NCBI GenBank assembly: GCA_958295915.1
Contig: OY282381.1
Location: 332,722 to 396,721, forward strand
Direction: 5' to 3'
Source: an uncultured Caldilineaceae bacterium
Lineage (GTDB): Bacteria; Chloroflexota; Anaerolineae; Caldilineales; Caldilineaceae
Length of the DNA stretch: 64,000 nucleotides
Made by a program: the position numbers and the translations under genes. Positions 52,647 to 61,327 of the stretch are shown here, one piece after another (the stretch's first letter is position 1; every line of letters begins with the position of its first letter). A model generated the notes under the pieces. The model worked only from the letters and a program-made list of their open reading frames with translations. It ran no database searches and was not told where the DNA came from.

Positions 52647-53534
52647 TTGCGCGACGAACAAAACAATCCGAAACGCTCGGAGATAGATACCGATTCAGCG
52701 GTGCATTCTACCCTGGACGCGGCAGAACCTACCGAGAACGAGGCAATGCCCGCGCCCCCAGCGCTGTCCCGGCCCGCCCAGTATGCCGAGACCAGGCCGG
52801 CAGATACGCAATTGCCGGCCGCGCCAACAACCCCGCTATCGGGAGAGAGCGCACTGGCGACAGCAGTCTCGACTGGAGGCGCGGCGCCGCTGGGCGATCT
52901 GAATCGCGCCCCACAATGGCGCGCAAAACAACCTTGTGGCGAGCAGTCTGCGCCCCCGACCGCAGAGCGCGAGGAAGACAATGGAAGACTCAAGCCGTTG
53001 CTGCGGGAAACTGTGGAAACAGTCGTTCTGGCAGTTCTCATTTTTCTTGTCATCCGCGCCCTTGTCCAAAACTATCGCATCGAAGGCCAATCGATGGAGC
53101 CGAATTTTCACCATGGCCAGTATCTACTCGTGAACAAATTGGTCTACCGATTGGGGGAATATACGCGTGGAGATGTAATCATCTTCCAGTATCCCAATAA
53201 CCCGGCCCAGGATTACATAAAACGGGTCATTGGTCTGCCGGATGATACCGTTGAAATTCGGAATGGTGTTCTCTTCGTAAACGGTTCATCTATCGATGAG
53301 CCGTATGACCATATACCAATGGTGCGGAACATGGCCGCACAGACAGTCGAACCCGGTTCTCTATTTGTTCTGGGGGATAATCGGCCTGCCTCGTCAGACA
53401 CCCGCACCTGGGGACAGTTGGATCAGGATTTCGTCATCGGCAAGGCCTGGCTGGCCATATGGCCCCTTGAAGAGTTCGGGTTGGTCGAGCATCCAGCCAT
53501 TGAAGTCGGACCGGTGATGGAGCGCGGGCCATAG
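52647..53534 (+). CDS. lepB: Signal peptidase I with repeat-derived segment in its N-terminal tail
   Basis: Membrane serine protease of 295 residues that removes signal peptides at the outer face of the membrane. The membrane segment is at about 122-140, nucleophile Ser149 is in EGQSMEP, general base Lys192 is in YIKRVIGLP, and GSLFVLGDNRPASSDTR is the last signature. An unusual cytoplasmic tail of about 115 residues, rich in Ala, Pro and Glu, precedes the membrane segment. Residues about 86-98 (including RAPQWRAKQPCGE) are encoded by a family A repeat. The start appears to be TTG at 52647; an ATG at 52746 would remove the first 33 residues but keep the repeat. Confidence 0.93.
   Translation: MRDEQNNPKRSEIDTDSAVHSTLDAAEPTENEAMPAPPALSRPAQYAETRPADTQLPAAPTTPLSGESALATAVSTGGAAPLGDLNRAPQWRAKQPCGEQSAPPTAEREEDNGRLKPLLRETVETVVLAVLIFLVIRALVQNYRIEGQSMEPNFHHGQYLLVNKLVYRLGEYTRGDVIIFQYPNNPAQDYIKRVIGLPDDTVEIRNGVLFVNGSSIDEPYDHIPMVRNMAAQTVEPGSLFVLGDNRPASSDTRTWGQLDQDFVIGKAWLAIWPLEEFGLVEHPAIEVGPVMERGP
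52904..52939 (+). repeat. Family A repeat, copy 7 (inside lepB)
   Basis: Identical over 36 bp to 48087-48122, 4.8 kb upstream. It is in frame with the protease gene and lies in its disordered tail. Confidence 0.85.
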
Positions 53535-53599
53535 TCCATTCAGATCCAAACATCTCCTCACAAGATGGGAATGTTTGAGGAGCCATCGGGAGAAGCCGT

Positions 53600-53878
53600 A
53601 TGATAACCGCCAGGGTCAGAGATTTTCTCATTCTTATCGGTCACGCCTGGATCTGTATAGACTGCCGCAGCAAGCTGCTGGAAGACACGGAAGCCATCCT
53701 CATCGGCCACAAACTGAGCGACTTCGAACGGGAACGACTGCAGGCATTGACGGAAGAGTCCTTCCGCACGATGATGGATCTGGCGGCGGCCACAGGCTTA
53801 ACGCTGGATGAAGTAGCCATCGCCGTAGACCATCCTCGCTCCCGCCTGCGCCATCTGGGCATGCGCCGCCGACACTGA
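53600..53878 (+). CDS. Hypothetical protein, 92 residues
   Basis: Small protein with an N-terminal hydrophobic segment containing Cys (about 8-22, WICIDC), followed by two helices (SDFERERLQALTEESFRTMM and LTLDEVAIAVDHPRSRLRHL). The last part resembles a short helix-turn-helix, but this is weak. GGGAGAA precedes the ATG. No family is recognised. Confidence 0.5.
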   Translation: MITARVRDFLILIGHAWICIDCRSKLLEDTEAILIGHKLSDFERERLQALTEESFRTMMDLAAATGLTLDEVAIAVDHPRSRLRHLGMRRRH

Positions 53879-53951
53879 CACCTTCGGAGATACAAGCGGC
53901 CTGGGAGAGCCACAACAACTTTCATCTTGAGCGCACGCAAAGTGGATAGTC

Positions 53952-54362
53952 GTGAACATTCCAGCGCTGTTTGAACGCTACGAATGGGGATACGAGACGG
54001 TCGAAGCGGGTATCTGGCGCAGCAGCTTTGCCGACGAACAGGACGAAGAGTTCGACCTGTATGTGGCTGCAGGTGAGGAATGGCTGCACTTTGCCGTTAG
54101 TCCCCTGACGCCGCCACCCCTGCCAGAATGCAGAGAAAAATTGACATCGCTGTTGCTGCATCTGAATCAGTCGGTGCGCCTGGTGCGTTTTGCCGTCGAT
54201 AGCGATGGCGACGTTACCCTGCAGGCGGATTTGCCGATCGCCGCGCTCTCCTTTTCTCTCTTTGCCGCCACACTGGATGCGCTGATCCATTACACCAGAG
54301 AGTTGGGCGGTGCATTGGCCCGCACAGCTACGGACCCATCCTATCACTCCTCCTTTTTTTAG
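53952..54362 (+). CDS. YbjN/CesT-like domain protein
   Basis: Protein of 136 residues with the alternating helix-sheet pattern of YbjN or type III secretion chaperone-like folds: FDLYVAAGEEWLHFAV, a helix CREKLTSLLLHLNQ, then VRLVRFAVDSDGDVTLQADLP and a C-terminal helix (FSLFAATLDALIHYTRELGG). The start is GTG. YbjN-like proteins are stress or chaperone factors in other bacteria; the fold assignment here is by pattern only. Confidence 0.65.
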   Translation: MNIPALFERYEWGYETVEAGIWRSSFADEQDEEFDLYVAAGEEWLHFAVSPLTPPPLPECREKLTSLLLHLNQSVRLVRFAVDSDGDVTLQADLPIAALSFSLFAATLDALIHYTRELGGALARTATDPSYHSSFF

Positions 54363-54399
54363 AAGACAAGCGTAATGGTTGCGCTGCGCGATCGCAGCC

Positions 54400-54990
54400 G
54401 GTTGGCAGCCGCCGCTGGGCGTGGCCCGTCCAGGAGATGTAGGCTGGATTCACGCCGCCAACAGCGAAGCCACCGCCACGGTCTTGACTCCGCCAGCGAA
54501 TCCTGCCAGACCATGCGGGACAATCGTGCCCACGCTAAGCCGCAAGTCGGCTTCCCAGAAGAAGGAGTTGGTGTAAACTGGTGTTCATCGTTGGGTCTCG
54601 CCTAAATATGTGCGGTTTTCGTGGGGTTGATTTTGGTAGATAGGATAATTCTCCACGATCTCGTGGCCCAGCTTCATGATTAATTCCTGGCGGCGCATAG
54701 GGGTGTGCGCTCCCAAGCCGATGATGAAATATATATTCTCGGATTTAACCCACCAGCTTCCAGTTCGGCAGTAACGAGAGCTAAAATTTGCCCCAAAGGA
54801 GAAGGACGGGTGATGTCCTCAACTGCAATTGCCGCTTTTTTACTTTCTCTGGCTAATTCCTTCAAGGTTGGGGTCCCAATCGGTTTTTGTAAACCTGCAG
54901 CCAACGATGCCAGATCTGCCTGTGGGGCATCAGCCATCTGCAGTTTTTCCACATACCACGTTGCCAGAGAATCTTCATCGACCTACTCTC
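54400..54990 (-). pseudogene. Decayed LarA-family (DUF2088, lactate racemase-like) gene
   Basis: On the minus strand the text runs KPIGTPTLKELARESKKAA and AVEDITRPSP, the nucleotide/lactate-racemase signature. Near 54745 a one-base loss moves the frame to NIYFIIGLGAHTPMRRQELI, a family motif. At about 54589 a TGA replaces an expected Gly codon before TPVYTNSFFWEADLRLSVGT and VPHGLAGFAGGVK. The front lacks the usual first 30 residues and the rear half is gone. Intact relatives use a nickel-pincer cofactor and are about 420 residues long. This copy cannot make an active enzyme. Confidence 0.8.
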
Positions 54991-55031
54991 CTCGCACTAT
55001 GCAGAAATGATTTTCGATCTCGACTGGAATC

Positions 55032-56441
55032 CTACTCACGCAAGAGGTGGGGGGTCTGTTCCGTCATGTACGGCCTGACAACCTCCAAGGTCTGTCCAAA
55101 AACATCGATAGCCATGTCGATCTCGCGCTCGGTCATCGGCGTGGAAATAGAAAATTGGCATCGGGACGCACAGAATACGTCTCGGTTCATCATCTCCATA
55201 TGCAGCAATTTGGGCAGTGCTCCCGCCGCCTCCTGAGCGGCCACGGCATCGCGCGCTGTTTTTATCTCGCCGTCGCTCCAGTGGATGCGGATGATAGATC
55301 CCAGACCCGAGGCGCGCGCTTTCATGCCGCCCGCCTGGAATGCCCGGTTGAACCCATCTTTCAACCGTTGGCCCAATGTATTGATTCTGGCTACTTCCTC
55401 GACCCCAAAGTCCTCCATCGTCGCCAAGCCCGCGGCCATGGTGATGTTGTTGCCATTGAATGTGCCATTATGCGCAATAGTTTGGGGGTGTGTTGGGTCA
55501 AAAGGCGCCATAATCTCCTTCCGTCCCCCAAACGCGCCCAGCGGCAACCCGCCCCCAATGAACTTTGCTATGGTCGTCAGATCCGGAGTCACCCCATAGA
55601 CCGACTGAAGCCCCCCTATATCCAAACGAAACGTCAGGATCTCATCAAAAATTAGCAAGACCTCATAGGTATCGGCCAGTTGCCTGACTCCTTGCAGGTA
55701 CCCCGGTTCGGGTTGAACGCCCCCACTGGACCCAAGAACAGGTTCCAAAATGATGGCGGCGATCTCGTCGCTGCGCGCGCGCAAAACATCCTTCAATGCA
55801 TCGAGATCATTGAAGGGAACCACCCGAACACCGTCCAACACCGCCGCTGGCACGCCCCTGGAGGTGAGCTTCCGCCGAGGAAGACCATCCGTCTCGATGT
55901 CAGGTTGGACGTTCACCTGCACATAGTCGTGAGACCCATGATAGCCGCCATCCATTTTGACGATGACATCCTTACCCGCGAATGCGCGGGCCGCGCGCAT
56001 CGCTAAATGCGTCGCTTCCGTGCCGGAGTTGCAATAACGAACGCTTTCCAGACTGGGAACGCGGCTGCGCAGCATCTCGGCGTGTTGAACGGTAACTTGG
56101 GCAGCGGACCCCAAAACACTCCCCCTTGCCACCTGTTCTTGCACAGCGCTGACCGTGCCTGGGTGAGCATGACCATGAATCAGGGACGTATAATTGTTGA
56201 GGAAGTCAATATACTTGTTCTCATCGTAGTCATAGAGATAACACCCTTCGCCATGCACCATGTATGCTGGATAGGGGGTGTAGTATGAGGCTGCCCTGGT
56301 GTCTCCGCCAGGCAGGGACTTTTTGGCGCGAGCGTCCCACTCCCCAGATCCCTGGGTACGCTGAATGAACGTATCCATGATCGTTTTGACTGCTTCCTGG
56401 GTTACATGTGAACTCAAAACATGCCTCCATAAGAGTGCCAT
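55032..56441 (-). CDS. Class III aminotransferase, glutamate-1-semialdehyde aminomutase-like
   Basis: PLP-dependent enzyme of 469 residues (449 from the ATG at 56378). RYCNSGTEATHLAMRAAR binds the phosphate, GGYHGSHDYV is the next motif, IFDEILTFRLDIGG holds the conserved Asp, and the PLP Lys is in TIAKFIGGGLPLGAFGG. A TTG at 56417 with GGAGG six bases upstream may be the actual start. No other tetrapyrrole gene is adjacent and the sequence departs from canonical HemL, so it may be an amino-acid or amine aminotransferase, not the heme enzyme. It lies beside a dead larA gene. Confidence 0.85.
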   Translation of the reverse strand: MALLWRHVLSSHVTQEAVKTIMDTFIQRTQGSGEWDARAKKSLPGGDTRAASYYTPYPAYMVHGEGCYLYDYDENKYIDFLNNYTSLIHGHAHPGTVSAVQEQVARGSVLGSAAQVTVQHAEMLRSRVPSLESVRYCNSGTEATHLAMRAARAFAGKDVIVKMDGGYHGSHDYVQVNVQPDIETDGLPRRKLTSRGVPAAVLDGVRVVPFNDLDALKDVLRARSDEIAAIILEPVLGSSGGVQPEPGYLQGVRQLADTYEVLLIFDEILTFRLDIGGLQSVYGVTPDLTTIAKFIGGGLPLGAFGGRKEIMAPFDPTHPQTIAHNGTFNGNNITMAAGLATMEDFGVEEVARINTLGQRLKDGFNRAFQAGGMKARASGLGSIIRIHWSDGEIKTARDAVAAQEAAGALPKLLHMEMMNRDVFCASRCQFSISTPMTEREIDMAIDVFGQTLEVVRPYMTEQTPHLLRE

Positions 56442-56551
56442 TCAGGCTTTTGTTTGATCTCTCACTATACGTGGCGCAGTATACCACCAAAATATACAGA
56501 ATATGAGCGTAGCATAAGCGAGAGTGTGCAGTACGCGCTTTTGCAGTAGAG

Positions 56552-57526
56552 TCACTCGTTCGCTTTCGGAGAGAACTCAGCCAGGTTGTCGATGTGAAGG
56601 GATGGCAATTCGTCGGCGGCCTCGAAACCGAAAACCTGGTTGAAGAAGGCCAATTCCGCCTGGTGAGCGCGAACGTTGGTCTCAAAGGAGCGGAAACCGT
56701 GCGCCTCGCCCTCGAATTCGATATATGCCACCGGCACGCCTTGCTCGCGCAGGGCATTGGCGACAAACTGAGACTGATTCGGTGGCGCCACCTTGTCGTC
56801 CGTCCCTTGCAAAATGAGCAGCGGCACGTTAATTTCATTCGCTCTGTTCATAGGCGACCGCTCGCGATATAGATCACGCCGTTCCGGGTAAGGGCCAATC
56901 AGCGTATGGCAATAATGAAATTCGAACTTGTGGGTTTCCTGGTTCCAGAACTCCAGGTCGCTGATGCCGAAATGGCTCGAACCAGCCTGGAAGTAGTCGC
57001 GGAAGGCCAAAGCGGCGAAGGTCGTGAAGCCACCCGCGCTCCCGCCACGAACGATAGTTCGCTCTCCATCCACAAGCCCCTGTTCGACCAGATAGCGGAC
57101 GCCGTTGATGGCATCATCAACATCGACGATACCCCAGTGTCCTCGCAGTCGATTCCGGTATGCGCGCCCATACCCCGCGCTCCCACCGTAGTTGATTTCG
57201 AATACAGCAAATCCCCGGCTGGTGTAAAATTGCAGCCCCATATCCAGCGCGTGTTTGACCGAGCCGGTCGGGCCACCATGAACGTTGACGACCAGCGGCG
57301 GCAGCTCACCCTCAGGCGCTTCAAAGTCCGAGTTATGTGGCGCATGGTAGAACCCATAAGCTTGGAGGCCATTTTCGGTTGGGTAAGCGATATGCGAACT
57401 GGGAGAAATGTAATCATCTGAAATCGAATACTGAACCGAACTCGCTAAGCGCTCATACTCGCCAGTGTTCAGGTCGAGTTTGAATAGTGAACGTGGTTTG
57501 CAGAGCGCTTTCCAAAACTGTATCAT
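56552..57526 (-). pseudogene. S9 prolyl-oligopeptidase family peptidase, N-terminal half missing
   Basis: The alpha/beta-hydrolase catalytic domain is complete: nucleophile Ser in RGGSAGGFTT, Asp in GTDDKVAPP, His in GEAHGF, and the oxyanion segment VNVHGGPTGS. Intact relatives are about 600-680 residues with a beta-propeller in front; here only its last strand remains (SLFKLDLNTGEYERLASS). Upstream DNA on the same strand is family G and F repeat text. The remaining frame of 324 codons could still be translated, but the gene is most likely the rear half left by a rearrangement at the repeat. Confidence 0.75.
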
Positions 57527-57560
57527 ACAATTTCAGGCCATTGCAACGCGCCCTGCGAGC

Positions 57561-57635
57561 GGGGCGCCTCCCAGATTTTTGGGGAGAGGAACAGATTGTC
57601 TGAATCAGGATTTTCAGGGGATATAGATTTTCAGC
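57561..57635 (-). repeat. Family G repeat, copy 2
   Basis: On the minus strand it reads CCTGAAAATCCTGATTC, then CTGTTCCTCTCCCCAAAAAT and CTGGGAGGCGCCCC. About 57 bp match the inverted copy at 61081-61155 with seven or so differences. It lies right at the broken end of the S9 peptidase gene. Confidence 0.75.
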
Positions 57636-57660
57636 GAACAGTGTGGGCGGGAATGAGAAA

Positions 57661-57728
57661 ACAACGCAATGGCGCTAAGACGCTAAGAAAAACCAGGGAG
57701 TTCATGGCGTCCGGCGTCTCCGCGCCTT
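57661..57728 (+). repeat. Family F repeat, copy 3 (diverged)
   Basis: CAACGCAATGGCGCTAAGAC, AAAACCAGGGAGTTCATGGCG and GGCGTCTCCGCG align with copies 1 and 2. It ends at the 3' end of the restriction-modification gene. Confidence 0.6.
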
Positions 57729-57738
57729 TGGATTTTTT

Positions 57739-60700
57739 TCAAATCGTCCTCAACGCCGGCAAGCCGTCTGCAATCTCTACCGTCTCCAGGCTGACGCTGA
57801 TCACCTTGCCGATCAGATTGACGATGTAGCGCGGGTCGTCGGCGCGGTTGGGGTCGTTGACGATGCCGCTGCGTTTGTCTGTCTTGACGCGGTACTGGTC
57901 GATGATCCATTCCAGGGCCGAGCGGTTGCCCAGCCGATAGCGTAACGCTTTTGCTGGAATCCCGCCCAGTGTCAGGAAATCGTTATATTGGAGCTGTGTT
58001 TTGTCTCGGGAGAGTTTCATCTTCTCGACGCGCCAATCAAGCGGCAGATCCGGGTTTTCGCTGACTGTCAGGGGATAGGCGGGCATCTCTTCATAGCCGA
58101 CGTGGATTGCCGCCAGGCGCGCGCCGGCTTGGGCAAAGGCCCGGAAGTCCGGGGCAAAGGGCAGGCGCGGCAAGTCGCGCTTGAGGTTGGCCTGGTAGCG
58201 CTCGCGGTAGTGCGGATGGTGGAGGATAGCGTAGACGGAATGGAAGATGTCCCATTTGCTGATTGTGTCGTCGCGGTAGCGCATGCGGAACTGCGCTAAG
58301 GCCCAATCGGTGATGTTCTCCTGGCGGTTTGTCCCGTCCTCGTCGTAGACGTAGAAGGGGAAGCATTGGGAATCTCCAGTAAAATGAATATCCGTTACCT
58401 GCTGCGTCATCAGGCAGTGGAATGGCTTTTTGTTTCCAACGGCTGTGAGGCAGATCGCCCGGTTCTCTGTTTCTGTCTGCGCTGTGGGGAAGATGGATGG
58501 GAAGACGTATACACGTTCATTCATCATTCTGTCAAAGTAAAGGTTCGATTGTGTAAACGGGCGATAGAGTGATGTCCTCAGCTTTTCTTGCGAAAAATCA
58601 GTGATTTTCCCTCGTGTCAAGTTTCGTTTAAGTGTCTCGCCCCAGCTAATTCGACGGTCATCAGAGACTACAAAATCATCGACGTTGGCATCTCGGCCTG
58701 CCTGTCGTTCCCACTTGAACACCTGCTCGTTGTAGAAATCGATCATCCGACTCATGTTCTCTGTGAGCGCGACACGGTTGAAGTTGTGCGCCCAGGCATC
58801 GCGATTGGTTTTGACGCCGTTGCTGAACCTGTGAAAGATCACATCCACCGCCTCGCCTTTTGCCCCCTTCGCTTCTTTGCTTCCCAGCGGCATAAAGCTC
58901 TCAAACTCGGCGTGGAGTCCTTCTGTCAGCCAGGTGTGTCGCCTGTCCGGTCTGATCTCTCGCCACTCGATATTGCCTGCGTGTTGGCGTTCATGCAGAA
59001 AGTCGAATTTTCGCTTTTTGTCCCACAGATCGTCGGTTCGATAGTAGAAGATACGGGATGGCGGACGCCCACCAGAGACGCCCCGCTTCACAAACAGGTT
59101 GATGCTTACCCCCACCCGAATGCCGAATACATTGGCATCCGATACCTTCAAGCCCTTGCGCGCGTTCCCGCCCAAATCGAGACTGTACAGGGTATCGAAA
59201 TCGTCTGCCAGGTGTTTCCGCATGCCATCAAACGCCACAGCGTCGAGAAAGCTGTTGTTGGTGATAAAGGCGACAATCCCTTCCTCGCCAATGCGGTCCG
59301 CTGCCCAGCGTATCGCCTTCACATACGGGTCGGAGAGCGCGTTCTTATTGGTCGCCTTCGAGGCTTGCGCGTAGGTCTCCGCCACCCGCTTGTCCAGCGT
59401 CTCATATTTGCGGTTCTTGTTGTTGTCGTTCTCGTTGACCTGGCCCACGTTGTAAGGCGGATTGCCGATCACCACGAACATCGGCGTCCGCTTCTGCGTA
59501 TCCAGGCGCTGCGTGTTCGCAGGCGCGAACAGCGGCAGCTGGCGGTCCTCCGCCAGGTCGAAGGTATCTACTAGGCAGATGCCCCCAAAGGGCTGATACC
59601 TGCCGGTCGCCTCATAGAACTCATGCTCGATGTTCAGGCTGGCGATGTAGTAGGGCAGCAGCATCACCTCGTTGCAGTGCAGCTCCGACCTGTATTTGTC
59701 CTCCAGATCGGTCCGGCGTATCTCCCGCATCAGGCGCACGATGAAGTTGCCCGTGCCCACGAACGGGTCGATGATGTGCACGCCGGGGTCGGATAGCGAA
59801 CGCCCAAACTCCGTTTGCAGAATGTGGGCAACGCTTTGCGCCATGAAATCGACGATCGGCTGCGGCGTGTAGACGATGCCATGCGTATCCGCCACCCTGA
59901 CCGAAAAGCCCTGGAAAAACTGCTCGTAGACGGTGTTGAGAAAATGCTGCTTCTGGGAAAAATCGTTGATGGTTGCAGCCACGCGCTCGATGACCACGTA
60001 GAAACGATCCAGACTGTGGAGAAAATCAGGCCGACTGAACGACTGCGATGTGAGCGCGTCGATCACGTTCTCGATCTCATTGGCGATGACATTGCGCCGC
60101 GTGAAGTCGGGGTTGCTGAACACTGTGCGGAACAGACGCTCGGTCAACAGATGCTGTATCAGCATCTCCTCGACCGCCGCTTCCGAGAGGTTGGGGTTGA
60201 TCGATTGGCGACATGTCTCCAGAAACTCGCCAAAGGCCGTGGCAAAGCGACGGTTGCTCTGCCGCTCCTTGTGGATCAACAGCGCCAGGCCGCGCCCGAT
60301 GTCGGGCACTCTGTCTTTGCACTGCGCGACAGCCTCCTCCCAGGCGGCGTACTCCTGCGGACGATAGCCGAAGAAGGCTTCCAGTATCCCGATCAGCTGC
60401 GCCGGGCCGCTCAGGTCGGCGTCGAGAACCTGACGCCCGTTCTGCCACAGGATGGCGCGTTGCGGCGTCTGGAAGAGGATGTTGTCATGCGGATAGCCGG
60501 CCTCGAACTTGCGCCGCGCTGCGGTCAGCAGGTCGTCATGGATGTCCTTCGCCTCCCAGATGCCATGGGTCAACTGGAAATCGTCGATCAGGGCGCCGTC
60601 AACTATGATGCGCTTGTTGCCGCGCGCAGTGTTCGATGCGCCTCTGCGCGAAAAAGGCGCGATGGCGTGTTCAGGCGCCAGGGTCCAGGCGCACTGCCGC

Positions 60701-60837
60701 GCGCAGTGTTCGAGCAGCGCTTGAAAGGCGGCTGGCGCCGCGCTTTCATGGCTGACGCCGAGGCGGTCGAAGCGCTCGAGCGCGGCGTAGTATTCTCTGA
60801 TGGGCTTGTGCGTGGGTTTGAGGTTGAGTGTTGGCAT
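57739..60837 (-). CDS. Single-chain restriction-modification enzyme of the type ISP group (nuclease plus N6-adenine methyltransferase, no helicase)
   Basis: Protein of 1032 residues. The N-terminus has a PD-(D/E)xK-like nuclease pattern with Asp80 and Glu95-x-Lys97 (VDG ... GIWEAKD). An N6-adenine methyltransferase domain follows with YTPQPIVDFM (323-332), motif I DPFVGTGNF (357-365) and motif IV NPPYN (459-463). The rest is a target-recognition and type-ISP C-terminal region. LlaGI-type ISP enzymes are about 1500 residues and carry an SF2 helicase between nuclease and methylase; that module is absent here, so the enzyme may cut like a type IIG protein. The gene is bracketed by inverted family G repeats. 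Confidence 0.85.
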   Translation of the reverse strand: MPTLNLKPTHKPIREYYAALERFDRLGVSHESAAPAAFQALLEHCARQCAWTLAPEHAIAPFSRRGASNTARGNKRIIVDGALIDDFQLTHGIWEAKDIHDDLLTAARRKFEAGYPHDNILFQTPQRAILWQNGRQVLDADLSGPAQLIGILEAFFGYRPQEYAAWEEAVAQCKDRVPDIGRGLALLIHKERQSNRRFATAFGEFLETCRQSINPNLSEAAVEEMLIQHLLTERLFRTVFSNPDFTRRNVIANEIENVIDALTSQSFSRPDFLHSLDRFYVVIERVAATINDFSQKQHFLNTVYEQFFQGFSVRVADTHGIVYTPQPIVDFMAQSVAHILQTEFGRSLSDPGVHIIDPFVGTGNFIVRLMREIRRTDLEDKYRSELHCNEVMLLPYYIASLNIEHEFYEATGRYQPFGGICLVDTFDLAEDRQLPLFAPANTQRLDTQKRTPMFVVIGNPPYNVGQVNENDNNKNRKYETLDKRVAETYAQASKATNKNALSDPYVKAIRWAADRIGEEGIVAFITNNSFLDAVAFDGMRKHLADDFDTLYSLDLGGNARKGLKVSDANVFGIRVGVSINLFVKRGVSGGRPPSRIFYYRTDDLWDKKRKFDFLHERQHAGNIEWREIRPDRRHTWLTEGLHAEFESFMPLGSKEAKGAKGEAVDVIFHRFSNGVKTNRDAWAHNFNRVALTENMSRMIDFYNEQVFKWERQAGRDANVDDFVVSDDRRISWGETLKRNLTRGKITDFSQEKLRTSLYRPFTQSNLYFDRMMNERVYVFPSIFPTAQTETENRAICLTAVGNKKPFHCLMTQQVTDIHFTGDSQCFPFYVYDEDGTNRQENITDWALAQFRMRYRDDTISKWDIFHSVYAILHHPHYRERYQANLKRDLPRLPFAPDFRAFAQAGARLAAIHVGYEEMPAYPLTVSENPDLPLDWRVEKMKLSRDKTQLQYNDFLTLGGIPAKALRYRLGNRSALEWIIDQYRVKTDKRSGIVNDPNRADDPRYIVNLIGKVISVSLETVEIADGLPALRTI

Positions 60838-61080
60838 GTGCGCTATCCTACCGCTGCGGCGCAGGTGGCAAATTCAGATGGGCGCCTCCCAAGATCAGAT
60901 GGCCGCACTGTCATTGTCGCCCTTACTTATGGCCAACTGCAAACCCGCGTAGCGTCTCCACAACCACTTGCGCGCAGGCCGCTGAACAAGGCAAAGGCGC
61001 GCAGGCGTCCTTGCGCGATCAGCAATGGCGTCGACCGCCAGCCACGAAAACAGCGCTGGGCCCCAACGCGCCATCTATCA

Positions 61081-61155
61081 TCCTGTATATCCATCCATCC
61101 TGAAAATCCTGATGCGGACACCCTGTTCCTCTCCCCAAAAATCTGGGAAGCGTCC
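61081..61155 (+). repeat. Family G repeat, copy 3
   Basis: Includes CATCCTGAAAATCCTGATG, CTGTTCCTCTCCCCAAAAAT and CTGGGAAGCGTCC. It is inverted relative to the copy at 57561-57635; together they flank the restriction-modification gene. Confidence 0.75.
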
Positions 61156-61191
61156 GATCGTGGCCTCGTGGAATTGTGTGTAATGAGTTTT

Positions 61192-61220
61192 TTGGCTATA
61201 TTTATGTCGTAATTTATATT
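61192..61220 (+). promoter_or_regulatory. Putative promoter of the LysM L,D-transpeptidase gene
   Basis: TTGGCT, 17-bp spacer, TATATT, in an AT-rich stretch that stands out from its surroundings, about 110 nt before the start codon. Confidence 0.5.
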
Positions 61221-61327
61221 GTAGCATGTGTCAATATCAAGGCAATAGCCGATCCATTGTTCTATAGACTGCTTGTTCTCCCATACATTCAGTCATAACA
61301 ATGAGGTGCGCTATGAGGAGGTGCGCT

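Larger units (their letters stand above)
60838..61327. other. 490-bp intergenic region
   Basis: Holds a family G copy (61081-61155), a plus-strand promoter (61192-61220) and a duplicated start segment before the LysM gene. 60838-61080 looks like degraded coding or repeat DNA; I cannot assign it. Confidence 0.5.

Noticed and set aside
54379..54576. Short plus-strand frame with RPGDVGWI, resembling an acetyltransferase motif
   Set aside because: The opposite strand encodes the rear of the larA pseudogene with better and longer similarity, and the match is a single short motif.
59815..61212. 465-codon open frame on the plus strand
   Set aside because: It runs antisense to the restriction-modification gene and through repeats; composition is not protein-like and no motif is seen.
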